This document shows positions 22,647 through 28,520 of a stretch of DNA of 28,520 nt, piece by piece. Source of the stretch: Aquificales bacterium. Lineage in GTDB: Bacteria; Aquificota; Aquificia; Aquificales; QOAS01. The translations under genes were made by a program, and so were the position numbers. Position 1 is the stretch's first letter; the number at the start of each line of letters is the position of its first letter. Location of the stretch: positions 1 to 28,520 of the forward strand of contig JALVTI010000125.1 of NCBI GenBank assembly GCA_027035985.1, written 5' to 3'. Below the pieces are notes generated by a model. It searched no databases. It saw only the letters and a program-made list of their open reading frames with translations, and was not told where the DNA came from.

Positions 22647-23783
22647 TTATTCCTTATTTTTCTTTTGCTCTCCAATAATTTCTTCATAAAGTTGCACTAT
22701 TTGAGTAGCTACTGATTTTATATCAAAATTCTTAATGGTTTTTAAACAATTTAATTTATATCTTTTATATGAATCTGGACTGTTAAGTAAAGAATTTATA
22801 GCTTTTGCTAAAAGTTTAGGATTTTTAGGAGGAACTGTTAAGCCTGTTTTTCCCTTTTGGTTTACAAAAACCATCCCAGAACCAGGTATATGGGAAGTTA
22901 TTAAGGGTTTTCCATAATACATTGCCTCCAATAAAACTAAACCAAAGGCCTCTGCCCGAGATATAGATGGCAAACAAAAAACATAACTAGTCTTTAAATA
23001 AGGGGTTATATCTTCTACATTTGTTAGGATAAAAACTTTATTATTTAAACGATATTTATTTATAAGTTTTCGCAAAGAATTGTATAAAGGTCCATTCCCT
23101 ATTATCAGGATTATAGCATCGTTAGAAATATATTTAGCCGCTTTTATAAGATATTCAAAACCTTTATATTCAACTAACCGTCCTATACTTAATACAATTT
23201 TTTTATTCTCTTTAAGAACCTTTTCTAAAATAGAATCCTCCACCCCTAATTTATTTGTTGCACTATTTTCCAGTCTAGAAAAAGATATTCCCAGTGGGAT
23301 TACTTTACATTTTTTTCGAAATTCTTGCAAAATTTCGGAAGCTTTTAAATAATTAGGCGAAGTTACTATAACAAAACTGGCTTTAGATAAAACTTTTTTT
23401 TGTAAAAAACGATAAGGAATATATAGAAAATTTTTTCTCACTACATCGGAATGCCAATGAATTACAATAGGCTTTTTTGCAAAAAGTGATATAAGCTCCC
23501 CCAAGGGATTTGGAGAATGCAGATGAATTATATCATAATTTTTATAAATTTTAAAAAAAAAAGAGGTATATTTAAAGGAAATTGGGGCAGTATTAATCTT
23601 AAAGTTAACTTTACTTTTAAAAATTTTAAATTTATTAAATTCTAATATTTTACTTTCTTTATTAAAGCAAAGTATATCAGCTCCAACCCCAAGATTATTT
23701 AATTCTTTAACTAGATCAAAAGTAAAAGTTTCTATCCCCCCTTTATAAGGGGGGCAATACTTTGTCAAATGTAAAACTTTCAT
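22647..23783 (-). CDS. Glycosyltransferase family 4 (GT-B), mannosyl/hexosyl type
   Basis: Retaining GT-B glycosyltransferase of 378 aa, cytoplasmic or membrane-associated, adding a sugar during surface polysaccharide synthesis. The N-terminal acceptor domain opens LHLTKYCPPYKGGIETFTFD, with the Gly-Gly loop of GT4 enzymes. The C-terminal donor domain has SIGRLVEYKGFEYLIKAA, ILIIGNGPLY, and the E-x7-E motif in SRAEAFGLVLLEAMYYGKP. Start ATG 23783 is 3 nt after the stop of the upstream glycosyltransferase, so translation is probably coupled; there is no own Shine-Dalgarno. Third gene of the minus-strand manC-GT-GT operon. Use of GDP-mannose is inferred from manC only. Its stop is 7 bp from the convergent cmk-SDR stop. 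Confidence 0.85.
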   Translation of the reverse strand: MKVLHLTKYCPPYKGGIETFTFDLVKELNNLGVGADILCFNKESKILEFNKFKIFKSKVNFKINTAPISFKYTSFFFKIYKNYDIIHLHSPNPLGELISLFAKKPIVIHWHSDVVRKNFLYIPYRFLQKKVLSKASFVIVTSPNYLKASEILQEFRKKCKVIPLGISFSRLENSATNKLGVEDSILEKVLKENKKIVLSIGRLVEYKGFEYLIKAAKYISNDAIILIIGNGPLYNSLRKLINKYRLNNKVFILTNVEDITPYLKTSYVFCLPSISRAEAFGLVLLEAMYYGKPLITSHIPGSGMVFVNQKGKTGLTVPPKNPKLLAKAINSLLNSPDSYKRYKLNCLKTIKNFDIKSVATQIVQLYEEIIGEQKKNKE

Positions 23784-23786
23784 AGC

Positions 23787-25217
23787 TTAATCTTTATTAT
23801 TAAATAACCTTTCAAATAGATTCATCCACAAATGGGCTATAGATGTTATTGTGTATTTTTCTGTATATTTAAAAGCTTTTAATCCTAATTCTTGTTTTAA
23901 AGATGGTTTTTTAAACAATAAAAATAATTTATCCGCTATATCATAAGGGTCGTAAGGATTTGCATATAAAGCGGAATCACCCATCACCCATCTATGAGTA
24001 GGGATATCGGATACTACACTTGGCACATAACATCTTGCCGCTTCAACTGGCGCATATCCAAAACCTTCCATAGATGAAGGAAAACACACGCAATAAGCAT
24101 GAGAATAAAAGATTCTTAACTCGTAAGGTTTCACATATTCTAAATGAATTAATTCTCCTTTCTTTAAATAGGGTAAAAACTCCTTAACAATATTTTCATA
24201 TTTCCATCCCAATTTACCTATAAATATAAGTAAAGGTTTAGCAGTAGATTCTTTTTTCAATTTCGCTTTTAAAATATCAAAAGCTGTAAGTATATTAACA
24301 TGATTTTTCCGAGGTTCTATAGTTGAAACTGTTAAAATTATTTCTCTATTATTTATCTTTTGTATAACACTTTTAGGTAAAAATTTTCTACTTACAGAAC
24401 TTAATCTTTTTTCAGTGTATTTTTTTAATAAAATTTCATTCTTTTCTAGAAAGTAAATATCGGATACAGGACAAGGTATAGTGTAAGTTCTCTTTTCTAA
24501 AGAGGGATAAATATCTAATAAAGTTTCCCTTGTGGGTTCTGAATTACAGACAAAATAGGCATCTCGCAAATTAGATTCCACAGCCCTTTTGTGAAATTTA
24601 GCATGATTTCTATGGTCGTTAATTGTATAAGTATCCGTAAGAGGAATAGCATCGTGATATCTTACTATTTTTTTTGTTGATTTTGGTACCTTTATCCCTA
24701 TAGGATAGGGAAGTATTAAAAAATCCCCATTTAAGTTCATAAAAGGAGGGGGTAGTTTTAATAAGGTTAATATCTGTAGAAGAACCCAGGAAATATTGGA
24801 AAGATAAAATTTAGAGTCTTTAACTAAATTTATATCTTGAGGGGACAAAGTCTTAGAAAAACCCAAGTCCCATAAAACCCTCCATAATAGTTTTGTATCT
24901 ATGGGTTCCAATTTGATTTTTCTTTTAAAAAATGTCAGCAAAAATTTTAACCTTTCTTGTATTGAAATTTTATCCTGAGCTAGGTCTGAAAAAAATAAAC
25001 TTTGCTTATATAGTTTTTCAGCCCTATCTTTTTTATAAGTTGGAAAATAGCCGATAGGCTTATGAGGAGTTATAATGGAAGCGAAATCTATCTCTTTATC
25101 TATCTCTTTAAGAGAAGAAAATACTTTAAATAATAATCTAGTCTCATTAGGTATACCTGCATAACTATGAGGTGGAAAGGCCGTTCCTATTTCCAAAAAA
25201 ACAGAAGGTTTATACAT
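23787..25217 (-). CDS. Glycosyltransferase family 4 (GT-B), larger, mannosyltransferase-like
   Basis: Retaining GT-B glycosyltransferase of 476 aa. The C-terminal half has the family donor-site features: TVSTIEPRKNHVNILTAF, PLLIFIGKLGWKYENI, HLEYVKPYELRIFYSHA, and the E-x7-E segment SSMEGFGYAPVEAARCYVP. The SxxExRKN and GxxGWKxxxI patterns recall WbaZ/MtfB-type mannosyltransferases of O-antigen synthesis, a recognition from memory. The N-terminal 200 residues have VRYHDAIPLTD and FVCNSEPTRETLLD, also usual in that group. A strong Shine-Dalgarno GAGGAGG precedes ATG 25217. It lies 12 bp downstream of manC and 3 bp upstream of the next glycosyltransferase, so the three form one operon. AT-rich codon use throughout. 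Confidence 0.85.
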   Translation of the reverse strand: MYKPSVFLEIGTAFPPHSYAGIPNETRLLFKVFSSLKEIDKEIDFASIITPHKPIGYFPTYKKDRAEKLYKQSLFFSDLAQDKISIQERLKFLLTFFKRKIKLEPIDTKLLWRVLWDLGFSKTLSPQDINLVKDSKFYLSNISWVLLQILTLLKLPPPFMNLNGDFLILPYPIGIKVPKSTKKIVRYHDAIPLTDTYTINDHRNHAKFHKRAVESNLRDAYFVCNSEPTRETLLDIYPSLEKRTYTIPCPVSDIYFLEKNEILLKKYTEKRLSSVSRKFLPKSVIQKINNREIILTVSTIEPRKNHVNILTAFDILKAKLKKESTAKPLLIFIGKLGWKYENIVKEFLPYLKKGELIHLEYVKPYELRIFYSHAYCVCFPSSMEGFGYAPVEAARCYVPSVVSDIPTHRWVMGDSALYANPYDPYDIADKLFLLFKKPSLKQELGLKAFKYTEKYTITSIAHLWMNLFERLFNNKD

Positions 25218-25229
25218 TCAAATTCCTCC

Positions 25230-26651
25230 TCAACATCGATTGTAGTTATCTTCATGTCGAATAATATCATCCTCACTTAAAATAGCTCCCGTTTGAACTT
25301 CAATAAGTTTTAAAGGTTCCTTTCCTATATTAATTATTCGATGTTTTTTATTTGCAGGAATGAAAACATTATCATTGGGTTTTACCTCTTTTTCTTGTAA
25401 GACACCCTCCTCATCTTCCACAATTACTTTTCCGATACCCTTAACTATAATCCAGTGTTCATTTCTATATTTATGAGTTTGTAAACTTATAGCTTCTCCT
25501 GGATTAATAACTAATTTTTTAACTAAAAAACCATCTTCCGAATCTATTACCTTATAGTAACCCCAAGGTTTATAATTCTCTATTGGATTATCCAATATTC
25601 TCTTTGTATCTTGATCCTTTTTTAGGATAGAAACTAAATCTCTCACTTTTTGACTGCTTCCGCGCGCAATGAGAAGTAAAAAATCTTCAGTATCTATAAC
25701 TAGTAAATTATTAACATCTATACCTCCAATATATTTCTTTTTATTTTTGCTGAAAAAAAGATTATTTGAAGAATTAATAGTAACCACAGGAACTGTAGCA
25801 GCATTTCCATTTTTATCTTTATCTAAGACTTCATAAATGCTATCCCAGCTACCGATATCAGACCATACAATATCTTCCATTTTTACAGCTAAGATATTTG
25901 AAGTTTTTTCCAAAATACCATAGTCTATGGAAATATTTGGGAGCTTGGAAAAATTAAGTTTAAAATCTTCATAATCTAAAGAAGAAATGAAATTAAATAT
26001 TTCTGGCAAAAACTTATAAAAATCATTTAGAATTCTTTCTATAGAAAAAGAAAAGATACCCATATTCCATAAATAATTTCCGCTCTTTATAAATGCCTTT
26101 GCTTTATCTAATGAAGGTTTTTCGAAGAAATTTTCAACATAAAAAATATTCTTATCCAATGCTTTTCCTAAACGGATATATCCGTATCCTGTTTCAGGAC
26201 GGTTAGGCGGAATACCATACGTTATAAAGAAACCTCTCCTAATATAAGGCAAACTTTCTAAAATACGCTGTTTATAATTATCTATAGGATAGATTAAATG
26301 GTCTGCTGGAAACACTATAACTTCTTCTTTTACAGATACTTTTAATCTATCTAATAGATACTTAATACTTAAAGCTATTGCTGGAGCAGTATTTTTACTA
26401 TCGGGTTCTGAAATAATTATAGGCAATTCGCTCGCAATTTGTTTTAATTGTTGTTGTATTAAGGGAAGGTATTTATCATTTGTGCTAATGATAATATCCG
26501 CGGGATTCTTTACTATATCTAAAGCCCTTTCAAAGGTTAATTGCAAAAGCGATTTATTGTTTGATAGTGATAAAAACTGCTTGGGATAGTTTTCCCGGGA
26601 TAAAGGAAATAAACGATTCCCCTTTCCACCGGCTAAAATTATGATTTTCAT
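25230..26651 (-). CDS. manC: Bifunctional mannose-1-phosphate guanylyltransferase / mannose-6-phosphate isomerase
   Basis: Type II bifunctional enzyme, 473 aa, making GDP-mannose from mannose-1-phosphate and GTP, and interconverting fructose-6- and mannose-6-phosphate. The nucleotidyltransferase domain (about 1-340) has LAGGKGNRLFPLSRENYPKQ, VFPADHLI, GYGYIRLG, VENFFEKPSLDKA and NYLWNMGIFSFSIE. The cupin isomerase domain (about 355-470) has PWGYYKVID, the metal-site segment SLQTHKYRNEHWIIVKG, and NVFIPANKKHRIIN. All key signatures are present and length is normal (about 470-480 aa). Strong Shine-Dalgarno AGGAGGT before ATG 26651. It heads the minus-strand operon and diverges from wzm. No manB (phosphomannomutase) gene is in the window. 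Confidence 0.93.
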   Translation of the reverse strand: MKIIILAGGKGNRLFPLSRENYPKQFLSLSNNKSLLQLTFERALDIVKNPADIIISTNDKYLPLIQQQLKQIASELPIIISEPDSKNTAPAIALSIKYLLDRLKVSVKEEVIVFPADHLIYPIDNYKQRILESLPYIRRGFFITYGIPPNRPETGYGYIRLGKALDKNIFYVENFFEKPSLDKAKAFIKSGNYLWNMGIFSFSIERILNDFYKFLPEIFNFISSLDYEDFKLNFSKLPNISIDYGILEKTSNILAVKMEDIVWSDIGSWDSIYEVLDKDKNGNAATVPVVTINSSNNLFFSKNKKKYIGGIDVNNLLVIDTEDFLLLIARGSSQKVRDLVSILKKDQDTKRILDNPIENYKPWGYYKVIDSEDGFLVKKLVINPGEAISLQTHKYRNEHWIIVKGIGKVIVEDEEGVLQEKEVKPNDNVFIPANKKHRIINIGKEPLKLIEVQTGAILSEDDIIRHEDNYNRC

Positions 26652-26734
26652 CTTTTTTAATACCTCCTCAAATTAGGATATTCTTAAAAGGTACTTTCTA
26701 AGTAGGGGGAATATAATATTCTAAGGTTTTAGAA
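26652..26734. promoter_or_regulatory. Divergent promoter region between manC and wzm
   Basis: This 83-bp spacer must hold promoters for both directions. A perfect TATAAT at 26712-26717 is 17 nt upstream of the wzm ATG; no good -35 is seen at the right distance, so it may be weak or activator-dependent. The short leader would leave almost no room for a Shine-Dalgarno. The leftward promoter was not resolved. Confidence 0.35.
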
Positions 26735-27520
26735 ATGAAAAAAAATATAATTAATTATTATTCCCTGAGATATATATGGGATTTGATAGTTATTTTAACT
26801 TTAAAGGAAATAAAAGTTAAATATAAAAGAAATCTCTTAGGTTTTTTTTGGTCCATTCTAAACCCTTTACTTTTAACTTTAGTATTTATTATTGCTTTTA
26901 AGGGTGTATTAAAAATACATATAAATAATTACTTACTATTTTTAATAACCGGTTTATTTCCGTGGCAATGGGTTACTAATGTTATATTATCGGCTCCCAA
27001 TATATTATTAAGTAACGCTTCTATTATAAAGAAGATAAAATTCCCTTATGAAATACTTCCTCTTGCACTTACTTTAAGTGAAGGAATTCATTTTTTACTA
27101 TCATTACTAGTTTTAATAATAATAGGCCTGTTTTACAATTTAAAACCTTCAATTAATTGGTTATGGGGAATTCCTTTGTTACTCCTAGCCCAAGGTATTT
27201 TAATATATGGATTAGCTTTAATAATATCTTCTATCAATCTTTTTTTTAGAGATCTTGAACGAATAGTTCAAGTTTTTATGACTATGCTTTTTTATTTAAC
27301 CCCCATTTTATATGATATAAAACATATTCCTCAAAAATATATTATTTTCTTTGCTTTAAACCCGTTCTTTGGAATTATTTATGAGTGGCGAACCTTATTA
27401 TTAAAGGGATACCTTGATATTAAAATTTACATTTTATATTTATTATACTCCCTACTAATATTTATAGTAGGCTTAAAAATTTTTAGAAAACTTTCAAAAA
27501 AATTTGCTGAGGCTCTATAA
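26735..27520 (+). CDS. wzm: ABC-2 type polysaccharide exporter permease (Wzm/TagG-like)
   Basis: Inner-membrane permease of 261 aa for export of undecaprenyl-linked O-polysaccharide or a similar glycan. An amphipathic N-terminal helix region (YIWDLIVILTLKEIKVKYKRNLLG) is followed by FFWSILNPLLLTLVFIIAF and five further hydrophobic segments, the layout of the ABC-2/Wzm family. FFRDLERIVQVFMTMLFYLTPILY is the typical conserved loop and helix between membrane segments 3 and 5, and NPFFGIIYEWR resembles the NPxxxxxxxxR element. It pairs with the ATPase gene starting 2 bp after its stop. The start lacks a good Shine-Dalgarno. Strongly AT-rich. Confidence 0.88.
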   Translation: MKKNIINYYSLRYIWDLIVILTLKEIKVKYKRNLLGFFWSILNPLLLTLVFIIAFKGVLKIHINNYLLFLITGLFPWQWVTNVILSAPNILLSNASIIKKIKFPYEILPLALTLSEGIHFLLSLLVLIIIGLFYNLKPSINWLWGIPLLLLAQGILIYGLALIISSINLFFRDLERIVQVFMTMLFYLTPILYDIKHIPQKYIIFFALNPFFGIIYEWRTLLLKGYLDIKIYILYLLYSLLIFIVGLKIFRKLSKKFAEAL

Positions 27521-27521
27521 A

Positions 27522-28262
27522 ATGGTTAAGGACTATATAATAACTTTTGAAAATGTTACCAAATGGTATCCCCTTTATAATGTTTTTTCACAAGGTTTCA
27601 AAAGTTTTATTTTGAATTTCAAAAACTCCTTGCAAAATTTAAAGAAGAAAAAGGTGGTATTAAACAATATCTCTTTTTCTTTAGAAAAAGGGGAATGTTT
27701 AGGTATTTTGGGTAGAAATGGAGCTGGAAAAAGTACATTGCTTGGTCTTATAGCTGGTGTTTTACATCCAAACAAAGGCAAAGTAAAAGTTAAAGGAAAA
27801 GTATTACCTTTATTGGAATTAGGAGCCGGATTTCATCCAGAATTAACGGGAAGGGAAAATATTTTTTTAAATGCCACTTTATTAGGAATGACTAAAAATA
27901 AAATAAAAGAAAGAATTGATGACATAATTAAATTTTCCGAATTAGAAGATTATATAGACCAACCTTTGCGAACATATTCTTCCGGTATGATTACAAGATT
28001 AGCATTTTCTATATCTATATTTATAGACTCAGATATAATTCTGCTAGATGAAATATTAGCTGTAGGAGACTTTAGATTTCAAGAAAAGAGCTTTGAAAAA
28101 ATCTTAGAGCTTAAAGAGCAAGGTAAAACTATTATATTTGTATCCCATAATCCTGCTGATATAAAAAAATTATGCTCAAAAGCTCTATGGCTTGAGAATG
28201 GTAAAATAAAAATGTTCGGAAATGTCGAACAAGTTTTGGAATCTTATGTAGAAATGTTATAA
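27522..28262 (+). CDS. wzt: ABC polysaccharide exporter ATPase (Wzt/KpsT/TagH-like)
   Basis: ATPase subunit (246 aa) that powers glycan export with the Wzm-type permease. The long N-terminal segment before Walker A (NVTKWYPLYNVFSQGFKSF, then a Lys-rich stretch) is characteristic of polysaccharide ABC ATPases. Walker A is GRNGAGKST (64-72), signature YSSGM (152-156), Walker B IILLDEILAVGD (about 172-183), and the switch His is in VSHNPADI. It ends shortly after the nucleotide-binding domain, so it has no Wzt-C carbohydrate-binding domain; this is the KpsT-like short form, which does not check a chain-terminal modification by that route. ATG 27522 was chosen over an in-frame TTG at 27504 because GAGG lies 9 nt upstream. 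Confidence 0.9.
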   Translation: MVKDYIITFENVTKWYPLYNVFSQGFKSFILNFKNSLQNLKKKKVVLNNISFSLEKGECLGILGRNGAGKSTLLGLIAGVLHPNKGKVKVKGKVLPLLELGAGFHPELTGRENIFLNATLLGMTKNKIKERIDDIIKFSELEDYIDQPLRTYSSGMITRLAFSISIFIDSDIILLDEILAVGDFRFQEKSFEKILELKEQGKTIIFVSHNPADIKKLCSKALWLENGKIKMFGNVEQVLESYVEML

Positions 28263-28266
28263 ATAC

Positions 28267-28520
28267 ATGCAACTTAAGTTATTTTTATTAGGCTTTATAT
28301 ATTCCATACTTCTTTTTTATCCATTTTACTTACTTCATTCCCCCTCTCCCGAAGGGGCTAAGATTTCCTTTCAAAAGGTGGAAATTCCTCAAGAGCCAAA
28401 GCCCGGAAAGCCCACCAACAAGCCGCTGGTCGTCCGTTTGGCGGGAGACCCGAAGACTTTAAATCCCGCCCTCGTTCAGGAAACGACTTCCTCGGCTGTT
28501 ATAGGCGACCTCTTCAGCGG
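28267..28520 (+). CDS. ABC transporter solute-binding protein family 5 (peptide type), 3'-partial
   Basis: First 84 codons of a DppA/OppA-like (SBP_bac_5) periplasmic binding protein, cut by the window end. The N-terminus is a single hydrophobic segment (FLLGFIYSILLFYPFYLL), a signal peptide or membrane anchor without a lipobox, followed by a Pro/Lys-rich linker and the family start LVVRLAGDPKTLNPALVQE, then SSAVIGDLFS. It begins 4 nt after the wzt stop. Codons 1-25 are AT-rich like the island, whereas from about 28345 the sequence returns to the CCC/GGG-rich host style, so the gene appears to be a mosaic. The ligand (peptide, nickel or sugar) cannot be judged from this part. Confidence 0.75.
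   Translation, partial: MQLKLFLLGFIYSILLFYPFYLLHSPSPEGAKISFQKVEIPQEPKPGKPTNKPLVVRLAGDPKTLNPALVQETTSSAVIGDLFS

Larger units (their letters stand above)
22617..28345. other. AT-rich surface-polysaccharide island (likely horizontally exchanged)
   Basis: From about 22617 to 28345 the base composition drops abruptly: long A and T runs, Lys AAA, Ile ATA/ATT and Asn AAT codons, against CCC/GGG/CTC/GAG-rich genes on both sides. The block holds two GT4 glycosyltransferases, ManC, Wzm and Wzt. The left edge lies in the last codons of the cmk-SDR gene, and the right edge about 80 nt into the solute-binding protein gene. No transposase, integrase, tRNA or direct repeats were seen at the edges, so homologous replacement is more likely than transposition. 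Confidence 0.75.

Noticed and set aside
22617..28345. Transposon or integrative element explanation for the AT-rich island
   Set aside because: No transposase, integrase, terminal inverted repeats, target duplication or tRNA was found at either edge.

Overview
The window reads as a chromosomal segment of a Gram-negative thermophile. An outer-membrane porin, an RND-type membrane fusion protein and a Wzm/Wzt polysaccharide exporter imply a double envelope. The proteins are compact and rich in Lys, Glu, Arg and Ile, and AGG/AGA arginine codons dominate. Together with the protein families this suggests an Aquificota lineage, perhaps near Desulfurobacteriaceae (Thermovibrio/Desulfurobacterium). 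That placement is inference and was not tested by any search. No rRNA or tRNA gene was seen.

Layout. 1-9.5 kb: the 3' end of an RND membrane fusion protein, a DEAD-box helicase, a DksA/TraR-type zinc-finger protein, a YbhN-like membrane protein, a small acidic protein, a 0.6 kb non-coding stretch ending in a two-repeat CRISPR remnant, then mtaB, hsp20, a class I/II aminotransferase, rnc and a KamA-type aminomutase. 9.5-15.9 kb: a uvrA reading frame that lacks about the first 250 codons, a small membrane protein, an exported peroxiredoxin, gcvT and an exported protein of unknown function. 15.9-21.2 kb: dnaA, convergent and overlapping by 15 bp with a divergent Argonaute-like gene. That gene lies on the minus strand downstream of an M23 peptidase gene and a porin gene. 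21.2-22.6 kb: a single frame fusing cytidylate kinase to a short-chain dehydrogenase. 22.6-28.3 kb: a strikingly AT-rich block for surface polysaccharide (two GT4 glycosyltransferases, a bifunctional GDP-mannose/mannose-6-phosphate enzyme, and the Wzm/Wzt ABC exporter). It ends inside the start of a peptide-type ABC solute-binding protein gene.

How the genes fit together. ManC would supply GDP-mannose, the two glycosyltransferases would build a mannose-containing chain, and Wzm/Wzt would move it across the inner membrane. The composition change at both edges of this block falls within coding sequence, as expected if a polysaccharide cassette was exchanged by recombination in flanking genes. 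Elsewhere the genes are mostly housekeeping: RNA metabolism, tRNA modification, stress response, one-carbon metabolism and replication initiation.

The most interesting items are the Argonaute-like protein, whose PIWI region appears collapsed and without catalytic residues, beside dnaA; the cytidylate kinase-SDR fusion; the 5'-truncated uvrA; the minimal CRISPR locus with no cas genes in the window; and several inverted repeats in divergent promoter regions.
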